From JABWBP01 sp964522165 (lineage in GTDB: Bacteria > Calditrichota > Calditrichia > RBG-13-44-9 > J075), in NCBI GenBank assembly GCA_964522165.1, contig CAZFVV010000008.1, positions 11,839 to 75,838 of the forward strand: a DNA stretch of 64,000 nt, written 5' to 3'. The translations under genes and the position numbers were made by a program. Below, piece after piece: positions 26,268 through 35,460 of this stretch (within the stretch, counting starts at the first letter, position 1; every line of letters starts with the position of its first letter). The notes below the pieces were generated by a model. That model made no database searches. It saw nothing but the letters and a program-made list of their open reading frames with translations, and was not told the origin of the DNA.

Positions 26268-28484
26268 ATGAATCGTATCAGCATTTTTATTCTTCTGTTG
26301 ATAATAACAATCGGCGATGGTTATGCGCAGTTGCGTGATTGGCGGGTACACCGGCGCGGAATGCTTCATCAGGCGGTGTACAACACCGGGGAATTAGGCA
26401 GGGCGTATAATGCCGGAGGTTCTGTACAGCCGAGCAGCCCCTCTATGGAATGGCCTCCTAATTCCAGCATGGTGTTAGACCGGGTAAATTACCCCGGCCA
26501 GCACAACTCTTTCGGAAGCGGAATCTGGATTGCCGGAACCCGGCCGGGCGGCAGAATCTATACGTTTTGCGGCGCGGTATCCAATACCAACGGAGAGCCG
26601 GTACCGGTAGTCGGGGTGTATAGCACACCCCTGGAGTTGCAAAGAATAGAGAATTTTCCCGTTTTGGCGGATGGCGGGCTAAATCCTGCTTATAACCCGG
26701 ATGAAGCGGAAGAAATAATTATCTCCCGCTGGGATACGCCGGTCGGTGTCCGGGTAGTGCGTACCAGCCGCGCATGGAGCTACCCGGGGTACGACAGCTT
26801 TATCATCTACGAATACCAGTTCGAAAATGTAACCAGCGATACGATTAGCGATCTGTTTATTACCTTCGCGAATACCCTTGCCCCGTCAATGTTCGGTTAC
26901 CAGCGTAATCATGGTGAATGGTCCGAAGCCAGCTTTCGCGGCCAGCCGCCGGATGGATTGGGCGATCATTTTGCGCGATACGATCTCAAACGCTGGATGA
27001 GTTATAACCACGAGCGCGAGGGCCTTCCCGATCCGGATTTCTTCGATACCTGGTCCACGCCGGGCAACCGCGGTGGTTTGAATTCACCGCAAGCCGTGGG
27101 AATAATGGTGCTCCATTATGATTATGGCCATTTGAGCCGGAGAGATCAAACACAGCAGGTTTTTCTGGTACCGGCTGATAGCGCGGGAATGTGGGATGAA
27201 AACGGCAAAGCGAAGCAGCCTTTTCTGCTCCGCTATGAAAACGGCAATCTCCCCGGGGATACAAAAACCGGTACCTGGATGGACCCCACGCTGAGGAGAA
27301 AAACATCTATCTGGGAAAGCCCCCTAGATTCAACTCGTTTTGCCGAGCAGTTTGAACCGGAACTTTGGGAGTATTGGAAAGGACGCACCAGCAGCTCGGC
27401 AAATCTCTCCTGGTGGCAGCCGGTTTCGCGCGGGTATGGTTTTTATCCATATATCCTGCCGCCGGGGGAAACGATGCGGTTTTCGGTAGCAGAGCTTGCC
27501 GGCTATGGACCGGGAGTGGCGGGTGACCGGGTGTACACCGATCTTGGCGGAACCGTTCGCGCCGGCGTTGACGCGGGTTTTATGTTCAGCCCCATCCCAA
27601 GTTGGTACGACACGCTGCAATATGATTTTTTAGGAAGCAAGAATTACATCGGAAGTACCTATCTGCAAAATCATCCCCTGCCCTGGTATGTGGCGCCGGG
27701 CGTGGTCTCGATACGGGATGTCGCCGACCGGGCCATTGAAATGTACACCGGGCGTCCTTTGGCAAAGTACGACTCGCTGCAATATAAACCGGAGGAAGAA
27801 GAGCCCACCGGGCGATATAACACCATCCCCATTCCGTTTCCGGCCCCAATGATTCGTATTGAAGATACCAAAGCTGCTGCAAACCAAATCATTTGGGGGC
27901 CGCAGGTAGAGTCCTTTGATTCGCCGCGGCTTCATGCCCCCTTCAGCCATTACGAAGTGCTGCGCGCTCCGCATCCGTTGGGTCCCTGGACGGTTATAGA
28001 TTCCGTATTCCCCGGCGATCCGCAATATTTCAGCAATGGAGAATATACTGTTGTCGATCCAGAGAGCAATCTCGGTGATAATGTGGCTTATGCGGTTGTC
28101 TCCGTGGATCAACTCGGTGGGAGGAGCGGCATGACCAACCTGACCACCCATGAGACCCAGGCGCCCCCTGCCGAAACACTTGGTAAAGTGTATGTAATTC
28201 CTAATCCGCTCATCGTTACCAGCGGTTTAACCGGATCCGATCCGGGGGGAGAAATCGGCGACCGGATTCAGTTTGTGGGGTTGACCAAACGCTGCACTAT
28301 CCGGATTTTCTCCTATGCCGGCCAGTTGATCAGAACCATTGAGCATGAACAAGAAACCTACGGTAATCCCTGGTATCAGCTTAGCATCAATAACCAGATC
28401 ATCGCTTCCGGCATTTATTACTTTGTGGTAGAAGACCGTGAAAGCGGCGTAAAATCCAACGGCAAGTTTGCGGTTATTCATTAA
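26268..28484 (+). CDS. Secreted protein with C-terminal sorting-like domain, 738 aa
   Basis: Not recognised by name. The signal peptide covers residues 1-20 (ILLLIITIGDGYAQ). The body is rich in Trp, Tyr, Gly and Pro, typical of beta-propeller or beta-sandwich secreted proteins of FCB bacteria that are encoded with TonB receptors. The last 90 residues (KVYVIPNPLIV, then IRIFSYAGQLIRTIEHEQE, then IASGIYYFVVEDRESG) look like a FlgD/T9SS-type beta-sandwich tail. It may be a surface-exposed partner of the receptor, standing where SusD would be in Bacteroides, but shows no SusD TPR fold. Confidence 0.7.
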   Translation: MNRISIFILLLIITIGDGYAQLRDWRVHRRGMLHQAVYNTGELGRAYNAGGSVQPSSPSMEWPPNSSMVLDRVNYPGQHNSFGSGIWIAGTRPGGRIYTFCGAVSNTNGEPVPVVGVYSTPLELQRIENFPVLADGGLNPAYNPDEAEEIIISRWDTPVGVRVVRTSRAWSYPGYDSFIIYEYQFENVTSDTISDLFITFANTLAPSMFGYQRNHGEWSEASFRGQPPDGLGDHFARYDLKRWMSYNHEREGLPDPDFFDTWSTPGNRGGLNSPQAVGIMVLHYDYGHLSRRDQTQQVFLVPADSAGMWDENGKAKQPFLLRYENGNLPGDTKTGTWMDPTLRRKTSIWESPLDSTRFAEQFEPELWEYWKGRTSSSANLSWWQPVSRGYGFYPYILPPGETMRFSVAELAGYGPGVAGDRVYTDLGGTVRAGVDAGFMFSPIPSWYDTLQYDFLGSKNYIGSTYLQNHPLPWYVAPGVVSIRDVADRAIEMYTGRPLAKYDSLQYKPEEEEPTGRYNTIPIPFPAPMIRIEDTKAAANQIIWGPQVESFDSPRLHAPFSHYEVLRAPHPLGPWTVIDSVFPGDPQYFSNGEYTVVDPESNLGDNVAYAVVSVDQLGGRSGMTNLTTHETQAPPAETLGKVYVIPNPLIVTSGLTGSDPGGEIGDRIQFVGLTKRCTIRIFSYAGQLIRTIEHEQETYGNPWYQLSINNQIIASGIYYFVVEDRESGVKSNGKFAVIH

Positions 28485-28540
28485 ATCTACATTAAGAGTT
28501 TGAGAGACAAATGCAGCAGTTGAGGCTAAGCCAGTTTTTA

Positions 28541-28622
28541 ACATCCCCCCTGCCCCCCTTCAAAGGGGGGAATTGGAGTGTGCAAGCTGGAATCCCCCCT
28601 TTGAAGGGGGGCAGGGGGATGT
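28541..28622. repeat. Long inverted repeat of C/G runs
   Basis: An almost perfect inverted repeat of about 33 bp per arm separated by a short spacer, each arm made of a CCCCCC...TTCAAAGGGGGG palindrome. It fills the gap between the 738-aa secreted protein and the PorV-like gene and could fold into a very stable cruciform or act as a partial terminator. Confidence 0.85.
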
Positions 28623-28682
28623 CAAATAGTTACCAAATAAATCACGATAACCGAATGGTAACAAATTATGGATCTCATCAAA

Positions 28683-29711
28683 ATGAAAACCACGCTTCCC
28701 GTGCTTATTATAGCGACCGTTTTTTTTAATTCCTCTGTGTCGTACGCCCAGAAGGTGGGAAGCACTTCCATGCAGTTTTTGAAAGTGATGCCCTGCGCGC
28801 GCGCCACCGCTCTTGGCGAAGCCTATACCGTGTGGGCAACCGGCGCAGAGGCGATTTTCTGGAATCCGGCCGGGCTTGCCAGGGTCGATAATATGGAATT
28901 CTCTACTACTTATGTTAACTGGCTGTTCGATGCGCAGCAGGGCGCATTTTCCTACGCATTGGAGATTCCCCGGTTCGGAGCCTTCGGCTTGCAGATCCAG
29001 TACGTTGATTTCGGTGAATTTGAGGAAACCAGCAACGAACGCCCCTATATTAATAATCCCGATAACCCGGGAATTACCGGAAGAACTTTTCAGCCGTTTA
29101 GTTATCTCATTGGAATATCTTATGCGCGCTACCTGACAGATAAATTTTCACTGGGTATCAGCGTGAAATATGCGCATGAATCCTTGTACAACGGCCAAAG
29201 GGTAACTGCCCAGGTGCGACAGGGTGTGTTTGAAGAGGTAAACACCTGGGCGAACGGCCTGCTGTTCGATTTCGGAATCCGCTATTACACCGGTTTTCGC
29301 TCTGTTCATATCGGCGCTGCGGTGCAAAACTTCGGTGGAGATGTGAAATATGCCAAAGAATCGAATCCTGTTCCGCTGCTGTTTCGATTTGGCATTAGCG
29401 CGGATGTAATCGGCTCCGAAGCGCTCTTACGCTCCGGGCTCAAAGAGAGCCGGCTCAGTGTGGCGTCAGATATCTTCCATCCCAACGATTACGCGCAGCA
29501 AATACATGTTGGGGTGGAATATGAGTATGGAGGTTTGCTGGCGCTGCGGGGCGGGTATAAATTTAATTACGATTTCGACGGGATAACCTTCGGAGTCGGC
29601 CTCAAACACGCCCTGGAGGGATTGCGGCTGTCGGCAGATTATAGTTACGGAGCCATGGGTACCTATCTCGGAAACGTTCAACGAATTAGTTTAGGAATTG
29701 GCCTGCCATGA
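28683..29711 (+). CDS. PorV/PorQ family outer-membrane protein
   Basis: 342 aa counted from ATG 28683 (an ATG at 28668 is also in frame). Signal peptide to SYAQ. The segment MQFLKVMPCARATALGEAYT, followed by EAIFWNPAGLARVDNMEFS, is the hallmark of the PorV/PorQ family, related to FadL-type 14-strand barrels. In type IX secretion PorV shuttles substrates to the attachment complex. Family members outside the core secretion cluster also occur beside TonB receptors. The stop overlaps the start of the next barrel gene (ATGA). Confidence 0.85.
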   Translation: MKTTLPVLIIATVFFNSSVSYAQKVGSTSMQFLKVMPCARATALGEAYTVWATGAEAIFWNPAGLARVDNMEFSTTYVNWLFDAQQGAFSYALEIPRFGAFGLQIQYVDFGEFEETSNERPYINNPDNPGITGRTFQPFSYLIGISYARYLTDKFSLGISVKYAHESLYNGQRVTAQVRQGVFEEVNTWANGLLFDFGIRYYTGFRSVHIGAAVQNFGGDVKYAKESNPVPLLFRFGISADVIGSEALLRSGLKESRLSVASDIFHPNDYAQQIHVGVEYEYGGLLALRGGYKFNYDFDGITFGVGLKHALEGLRLSADYSYGAMGTYLGNVQRISLGIGLP

Positions 29712-31192
29712 AAAAGTTAAAGATCATAGCGAGAGTATCGAGTTTTTGCATCATCGCGATTTTTCTTATGCAGCCGCTTACCGCACAGGGGTACGGCGGA
29801 GCGCTGACATTTCAGGGACTTGATAACTTTTCGCTGCATTCTGCCGGGTCAAGAGCCATGGGAGGCGTGACGGTTGGCGTAAAACAAGATATCGGGTTGA
29901 TGTTCCAGAATCCGGCGACCCTGCAATCGCTCCAGGGAATACAAATATCGCTCGGCGGGCAAATATCGTCATCGGACTTAGAGCAAGAGCAAAACTATGC
30001 GCCGGTGAGATATTATTCGAACCTTAGCCTTCTCCTGGAAGGGCTGACCGCTTACATTCCCGATCCGGATACCAGTCTCGTCGGTGTTACTGCCCAGGAT
30101 ACGGTACAAAGACCCTTCGATGATATCGGTCCGAACTGGTCGCAATCCAATGATAACAGTTTGCCTTTGCAGGCGCTGCTGGCCGCGCCGGTATCGTTGG
30201 GAAATGTCAAAATCGTTGCCGGAATCGGCGCCGTCAGGTATGCCGACCTGGCGCACTATTATCAGAATAATAATGTGCTTTCACCCGGCATCTTATCGCA
30301 GCGCCCACTTCCGACACTCCGCCCCACGGATGACAATCCCATTGAAGTGGAATGGCTGCAAACGGCGCGCTCCCGCGAAGGTTCGATCAACGGCTATGGT
30401 TTTGCGTTAGCGGGGGCGGTGGAAAAGTATAATCTTTCCCTGGGGTTCAGCGGTATGGTTTTGGATGGAAGCAGCGATGATTATGAACAGGAGCTTGGCC
30501 GGGGGAACCTCACGTTTTTTTCCAACGCTTTCCGGATAGATTCCGTTTACAGTAGAGTTACCAAAACAGGCACATCGGATTACAGCGGTAATGAGTTCAC
30601 GCTCAGCGGTTTGGTCACCGGCCGTTATGTAAGCATCGGGCTTTCGGTAAAACCGCCGCTAACGATTACCCGAACCTACACCATGCAGGTTTCAACCGAT
30701 ACAACCGGCACGCCTGTGCTTTCGACAATTCAGGGTGAGGACAAATTGAAACTTCCCTGGCGCGGCACAATTGGTCTTTCGCTTACCCCGAAGGAAAATT
30801 TGACCGTGGGCCTGGAGTATGATTATCGTCCCTATGAATCCGTTAAATACATCGATTCGGAGGGAGCAGAGACCTCCCCCTGGCTTGCGGCGTCGCTCTT
30901 CCGGGTAGGCGCAGAATACATGGCCGCGCCCTGGCTGGCCCTGCGCGGGGGAATACGGGGGGAAGCGGAAGTCTTCGAACCGGAAGGCAATCAAATCGTA
31001 GGGGACCCGGTGACCTATACGGTGTATTCTGCCGGTATTGGAGTAGCCTTTTCCGGATTGTTTTTGAACGCTGCGTATGAGTATTCCATGATGAAATATC
31101 AGGATACCTGGGCAAGCGCGATCAGCAAAAACAGCGAACAGCAGCATACCATTGTTGTTCAACTGGCGTACCGGCTACCCTGGATGCCTTAA
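29708..31192 (+). CDS. FadL/OmpP1-like outer-membrane beta-barrel protein
   Basis: 494 aa, coupled to the PorV-like gene. The signal peptide ends near residue 26 (TAQG). The N-terminal SLHSAGSRAMGGVTVGVKQD segment, then GLMFQNPATLQSLQGIQISL, has the NPA pattern of FadL-family barrels, followed by alternating strands to the end. It could let hydrophobic or small oligomeric products through the outer membrane. Its substrate is unknown. Confidence 0.75.
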   Translation: MKKLKIIARVSSFCIIAIFLMQPLTAQGYGGALTFQGLDNFSLHSAGSRAMGGVTVGVKQDIGLMFQNPATLQSLQGIQISLGGQISSSDLEQEQNYAPVRYYSNLSLLLEGLTAYIPDPDTSLVGVTAQDTVQRPFDDIGPNWSQSNDNSLPLQALLAAPVSLGNVKIVAGIGAVRYADLAHYYQNNNVLSPGILSQRPLPTLRPTDDNPIEVEWLQTARSREGSINGYGFALAGAVEKYNLSLGFSGMVLDGSSDDYEQELGRGNLTFFSNAFRIDSVYSRVTKTGTSDYSGNEFTLSGLVTGRYVSIGLSVKPPLTITRTYTMQVSTDTTGTPVLSTIQGEDKLKLPWRGTIGLSLTPKENLTVGLEYDYRPYESVKYIDSEGAETSPWLAASLFRVGAEYMAAPWLALRGGIRGEAEVFEPEGNQIVGDPVTYTVYSAGIGVAFSGLFLNAAYEYSMMKYQDTWASAISKNSEQQHTIVVQLAYRLPWMP

Positions 31193-31273
31193 AAAGATTC
31201 GCCATGAAAAGAGGTTTATTACCCCAAATTATGATCGGATCCATATCCGTAAACTTATAACAGGAGGTGTATC

Positions 31274-32833
31274 ATGCAAAGAGTTTCCATGTTTACATTC
31301 GTTCTATTTTTGAGTGTATCGACGTTCCACATGGCCCAATCGGTAGGGGATTTCCGAACGCAAAACAGCGGCGACTGGAGCAGCGCCCAGATCTGGCAAC
31401 GGTTTAACGGCTCATCCTGGGTGAACACGGCCACGCCGCCAACCGGCGCTGAAACCATTACCATCCTGGAGCCGGACTCGGTATTTGTCAACGTTGCGGT
31501 TTCCATTACCGATACCCTCATCAACCGGGGAATTGTTGAAGGAAACAACAATCTCACCATCGCCAACGGAGGAGTGTACCAGCATGACCGCGACGCCGGG
31601 AAAATACCCCTTTCTACCTGGGCGCAGGGCTCCACGCTTCTCATGACAGGCGTTACGGCCACCGCTCCCGAGGACCGGGATCAGGATTATTACAACATGA
31701 CATTCAATACGCCCGGTCTGCTTGCAAATCTTAATATGAACCTGAACAACAATACCATTGGCGGCGATATAAGAGTCATCAATACCGCAGCGAATCGCTG
31801 GTATTTAACCACGGCGCTTGCCACCGATACTTCCATCGTTACAATTATGGGCGATGTATTCGTTGAGGGCGGCGCGTTTTCCGTACATGGAACCAGCAAC
31901 GCCCAGACTACCTTTATCATACACCATTACGGCAATATCGAGGTAACCGGCGGGAATTTCTCGATTACACGGGGTTCCCAGGCGAACGGAACCACCACCT
32001 GGTATCTCTATGAAGGCAATTTTTCCATGTCGAATGCGACCACCAATAATTCCAATGTAACACCTGGCGGCGCCAAATTTGTCTTTGCGAAACCAGGGGG
32101 AACACAAAACCTGGCGCTCTCGAATGTGACATATAATACGAATGCCATCCCCTTTCAGGTTGAAAGTAGTACAACACTCGATATGGAATCTAACGAACTT
32201 GCCGGCAGCGGCGTCTTCACATTAAATGCGGGAGCTACCCTGGCCACGGCTCATGCCGGCGGGATAGCCGGTGCGCTGCAGACCACTGGTACCGTCACCT
32301 TAGATGAGGGAGCGAGCTACACCTTCGACGGAACCGTTGCGCAGGTCACAAGCGCGCTGATGCCTAATACTGTGAACAACCTGACCATTGACAATGCAGC
32401 AGGTGTAACATTATCACAGGAAACGACGATTAATGGGGTGCTCAGACTGATTTCAGGCGTTTTCAACAATACTATCCCCTTTACACTTGGACCGAACGGA
32501 TCGATTTCCTATGAAGGAGGAAGTCTCCTGATTCCGCTCGCGATTGAATCGGATGAGCTGAACATTCCGAAGTCGTTCTTTGTGGAGCAGAACTATCCGA
32601 ACCCGTTTAACCCATCGACGAACATACGGTTCGGCCTGCCTTCGGTGTCCTACGTGACCGCCAAATTATTCAACGTGCTGGGGCAGGAAGTTGCTACCCT
32701 GTTCGAAGGCCGGTTAAATCCCGGGCAGCATGAACTTCAGTTCGATGCGGAAAATTTAAGCGCCGGCGTTTATATCTACCGCATCCAGGCGGGAGATAAT
32801 GTGGCCATGAAGCGGATGGTGCTGCTGAAATGA
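31274..32833 (+). CDS. T9SS-exported beta-rich surface protein (paralogue A)
   Basis: 519 aa with a strong AGGAGG site just upstream. After a signal peptide, residues 25-430 are Thr/Asn/Gly-rich parallel-beta repeats (e.g. DYYNMTFNTPGLLANLNMNL). The last 80 residues form a type IX sorting domain: FVEQNYPNPFNPSTNIRFGL, then AGVYIYRIQAGDNVAMKRMV. It is a paralogue of the next gene. Likely anchored or released at the surface; a glycan-binding or adhesin-like function is possible but no catalytic motif is seen. Confidence 0.8.
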   Translation: MQRVSMFTFVLFLSVSTFHMAQSVGDFRTQNSGDWSSAQIWQRFNGSSWVNTATPPTGAETITILEPDSVFVNVAVSITDTLINRGIVEGNNNLTIANGGVYQHDRDAGKIPLSTWAQGSTLLMTGVTATAPEDRDQDYYNMTFNTPGLLANLNMNLNNNTIGGDIRVINTAANRWYLTTALATDTSIVTIMGDVFVEGGAFSVHGTSNAQTTFIIHHYGNIEVTGGNFSITRGSQANGTTTWYLYEGNFSMSNATTNNSNVTPGGAKFVFAKPGGTQNLALSNVTYNTNAIPFQVESSTTLDMESNELAGSGVFTLNAGATLATAHAGGIAGALQTTGTVTLDEGASYTFDGTVAQVTSALMPNTVNNLTIDNAAGVTLSQETTINGVLRLISGVFNNTIPFTLGPNGSISYEGGSLLIPLAIESDELNIPKSFFVEQNYPNPFNPSTNIRFGLPSVSYVTAKLFNVLGQEVATLFEGRLNPGQHELQFDAENLSAGVYIYRIQAGDNVAMKRMVLLK

Positions 32834-32845
32834 TCCGGCCATGCG

Positions 32846-32937
32846 ATGTGTTCGTGTGTTCGAGTGCTCATGTGTTCAGGTGTTTTCCGAAGGAATCCCA
32901 GATGGCCTGGATAAGTTACTCGAACACACGAACACAT
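32846..32937. repeat. 20-bp perfect inverted repeat built of 8-bp units
   Basis: Arms at 32846-32865 and 32918-32937 are perfect complements. Each arm and its inner flank are degenerate tandem GTGTTCNN octamers. It lies between the two T9SS paralogues. Confidence 0.85.
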
Positions 32938-32993
32938 AAGCACAAAGAAATCATAATTAACCCTTAAGCCATAACAAAACGGAGGTAATAGCT

Positions 32994-35255
32994 ATGAAAA
33001 TAACCAGGTACGCAATGTTGGGAACATTCATCGGAATATTCTTGTTTGGGTATGCCCTCTCGCAGCAGACGGGCGACTACCGTTCTGCCGCAACCGGAAA
33101 CTGGAGTGCGGCGTCAACCTGGGAGGTGTTCGACGGGGTAAACTGGGTTCCGGCTGCCACTCCCCCCACGGGAACCGAAACTATTACGGTGGATGGAGTA
33201 GATACCGTAGCGGTGGATGTTGCCGTGGCTATTACAGGATACCTTGCGGTAACGGAAACCGGCGTTCTCGGGATTACCAGTGGTTCGTTGGCGTTTGGCA
33301 ATGGCAGCACCTACGAGCACGCCCGTGACGGCGGCAGCGTACCGCCATCCACATGGGAGACGGGTTCGACTGCCTTGTTTACCGGTATAACCGCCACAGC
33401 GCCGGACAACCGGGGGCAGGACTACTATAACCTCACCTTCAATACGCCAGGCCTGACTTCAAATCGCGATATGAGCCTGGATGGCAATACCATCAGCGGG
33501 GATATTACCGTCATCAGCACCGGTTCGGCTCGCTGGCAAATGGTGGGCGGATCATCCGGAACGGTCACAATTATGGGTGATGTAATTGTCCAGGCCGGCC
33601 AATTTGCTACCCAGGGCACAGGCAGCGCCACGGATGTCATTGTCGATCACCATGGTAGTATCAACGTAACCGGCGGAAACTTCTCTATCAGCAGAGGGTC
33701 GCAGGGCAGCGGCTCGGGGACAACAACCTGGTATTTACACGAAGGAAATTTCTGGATGTCGGACGCGACGACCCAAAACTCCAATCCGACGCCGGGAAAT
33801 GCAAAGTTTGTCTTTGCAAAAGGTAGCGCGCAGCAACTCGCTTTTGTCAATGTTACCTATGGAGGCGGCGACGTCCATTTCGAGGTTTCCGATACGACCA
33901 CGCTGCAAATAACCCAGAATTTCGCCGCCAACGGCCTTTTTGTGAATAAGGGTGTCATTGAAACGCTTGGAACGCTTACATTCCTGGATGGAGCGGTTTA
34001 TGAACACGCCCGCGACGGCGGCAGCGTACCGACCGCTACCTGGGAAACAGGTTCCACCGCTTTGTTTAGCGGCATCACCGCCACCGCTCCCGATAACCGG
34101 GGACAGGATTATTACAACCTCACTCTCAATACGCCGGGTCTAACCTCCAATCGTGATTTGAGCCTGGACGGTAATACCATCGGCGGAGATATTACCGTAA
34201 TCAACACCGGTTCGGCTCGCTGGCAGATGGTTGGCGGATCGTCCGGGACCGTTACCATTATGGGTGACGTCATTGTCCAGGCCGGTCAATTTACTACCCA
34301 GGGTACAGGTAGCGCTACGGATGTCATTATTGATCACTATGGCGATATCAATGTCACCGGTGGTAATTTCTCTGTTTCCAGGGGCTCGCAGGGAAGCGGT
34401 ACAGGAACGACAACCTGGAATTTACACGTTGGGAATTTCTCGATGTCGGATGCTACGACACAGAATTCAAATCCAACCCCCGGGAATGCAAAATTTGTCT
34501 TTGCCAATATCGGGGGAATGCAAAATTTGACGCTCTCGAATGTGACGTATGGAGGTGGTGGCCTGCCGATTCAGGTTGATAGCGCTGCAACAGTGAACAT
34601 GGAATCAAGCGTAGTTGGTGGCAACGATATTTTCACCCTGTCTAATCATGCAACCCTTGCAACAGCGCATGTGGGTGGAATTGCCGGGGCGCTGCAAACC
34701 ACCGGCGCTATCACGCTTAGCCAGGAAGCCAACTTCACCTTCAACGGAACCGCTGCGCAGATCACAAGCACTGAGATGCCTGATACTATAAACGACTTAA
34801 CAATTGACAACGCCGCCGGGGTAACACTCTCCCGGGAAACGGAGATTAACGGAGTGCTTAGTTTGGTAGCCGGGGTGTTCGACAACACCATACCCTTCAC
34901 GCTGGGACCAAGCGGATCGATAGCGTATTTGGGAGGAAGTCTCCTGTTCCCGATCGTTTCGATTGAGGATCCATTGCCCTCTTTAATCCCGGCGGAGTTT
35001 GCCCTGTTTCAAAACTATCCCAATCCTTTCAATCCCGCAACCACCATCCGCTATCACGTGCCGAAACAGTCCCGGGTTATTATAAAGGTGTATGATGTAG
35101 TTGGGCGCGAAGTGGCGGAATTGGTTAACGATGATCACGCTGCCGGCGCTTACACAATCACCTGGAACGCCCGGGAGTATGCCAGCGGCGTGTATTATTA
35201 CCGGATGTCGGCAGGGGATTTTGTGTCCGTGCGGAAACTCGTTTTGATGAAGTAA
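32994..35255 (+). CDS. T9SS-exported beta-rich surface protein (paralogue B) with internal duplication
   Basis: 753 aa, with a signal peptide (ATG 32994 after CGGAGG) and a type IX sorting tail (FALFQNYPNPFNPATTIRY, then SGVYYYRMSAGDFVSVRKL). The first 90 residues match paralogue A. A block of about 220 residues (YEHARDGGSVP onward) is present twice in tandem, at about 33307-33830 and 33967-34500, nearly identical in DNA. Paralogue A has this block once. Function unknown; the repeat suggests a length-variable surface stalk or binding module. Confidence 0.82.
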   Translation: MKITRYAMLGTFIGIFLFGYALSQQTGDYRSAATGNWSAASTWEVFDGVNWVPAATPPTGTETITVDGVDTVAVDVAVAITGYLAVTETGVLGITSGSLAFGNGSTYEHARDGGSVPPSTWETGSTALFTGITATAPDNRGQDYYNLTFNTPGLTSNRDMSLDGNTISGDITVISTGSARWQMVGGSSGTVTIMGDVIVQAGQFATQGTGSATDVIVDHHGSINVTGGNFSISRGSQGSGSGTTTWYLHEGNFWMSDATTQNSNPTPGNAKFVFAKGSAQQLAFVNVTYGGGDVHFEVSDTTTLQITQNFAANGLFVNKGVIETLGTLTFLDGAVYEHARDGGSVPTATWETGSTALFSGITATAPDNRGQDYYNLTLNTPGLTSNRDLSLDGNTIGGDITVINTGSARWQMVGGSSGTVTIMGDVIVQAGQFTTQGTGSATDVIIDHYGDINVTGGNFSVSRGSQGSGTGTTTWNLHVGNFSMSDATTQNSNPTPGNAKFVFANIGGMQNLTLSNVTYGGGGLPIQVDSAATVNMESSVVGGNDIFTLSNHATLATAHVGGIAGALQTTGAITLSQEANFTFNGTAAQITSTEMPDTINDLTIDNAAGVTLSRETEINGVLSLVAGVFDNTIPFTLGPSGSIAYLGGSLLFPIVSIEDPLPSLIPAEFALFQNYPNPFNPATTIRYHVPKQSRVIIKVYDVVGREVAELVNDDHAAGAYTITWNAREYASGVYYYRMSAGDFVSVRKLVLMK
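33307..34500 (+). repeat. Tandem in-gene duplication of about 660 bp
   Basis: Two copies, the second beginning about 660 bp after the first, both coding for the block that starts YEHARDGGSVP and passes through TATAPDNRGQDYYNL, then GSARWQMVGGSSGTVTIMGD. The copies differ at scattered synonymous and a few coding positions, so the duplication is recent but not new. Confidence 0.85.
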
Positions 35256-35272
35256 GCATATTTGTTGCTGTC

Positions 35273-35394
35273 ATTTTTTGACAGGATAAATCCGCGACAA
35301 TTATCGAGGCAGGCAGTATTTACCGGATTAGATTTGTCCTGTTCATCCTGCCCCAGGGAAGGGGTGGCTTGTGCCATAAGTCCTGTCAAAAAAT
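35273..35394. repeat. Inverted repeat, TTTTTTGACAGGA family
   Basis: Perfect 14-bp arms at 35273-35286 and 35381-35394. The same arm sequence recurs in part at 41868-41880 and on both sides of the nested repeat at 48206-48449. Confidence 0.8.
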
Positions 35395-35398
35395 ATCT

Positions 35399-35428
35399 AC
35401 CTGGCCGCTGGAAGCGGCCAGGTTTTTT
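35399..35428 (+). terminator. Rho-independent terminator after T9SS paralogue B
   Basis: An 11-bp GC-rich stem (35399-35409 with 35413-35423), a 3-base loop and a run of T. It ends the transcript of the T9SS paralogue and separates it from the PL9 lyase gene. Confidence 0.85.
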
Positions 35429-35460
35429 ATCAAAATTTATATCAAGCGGCAGGTATTTGT

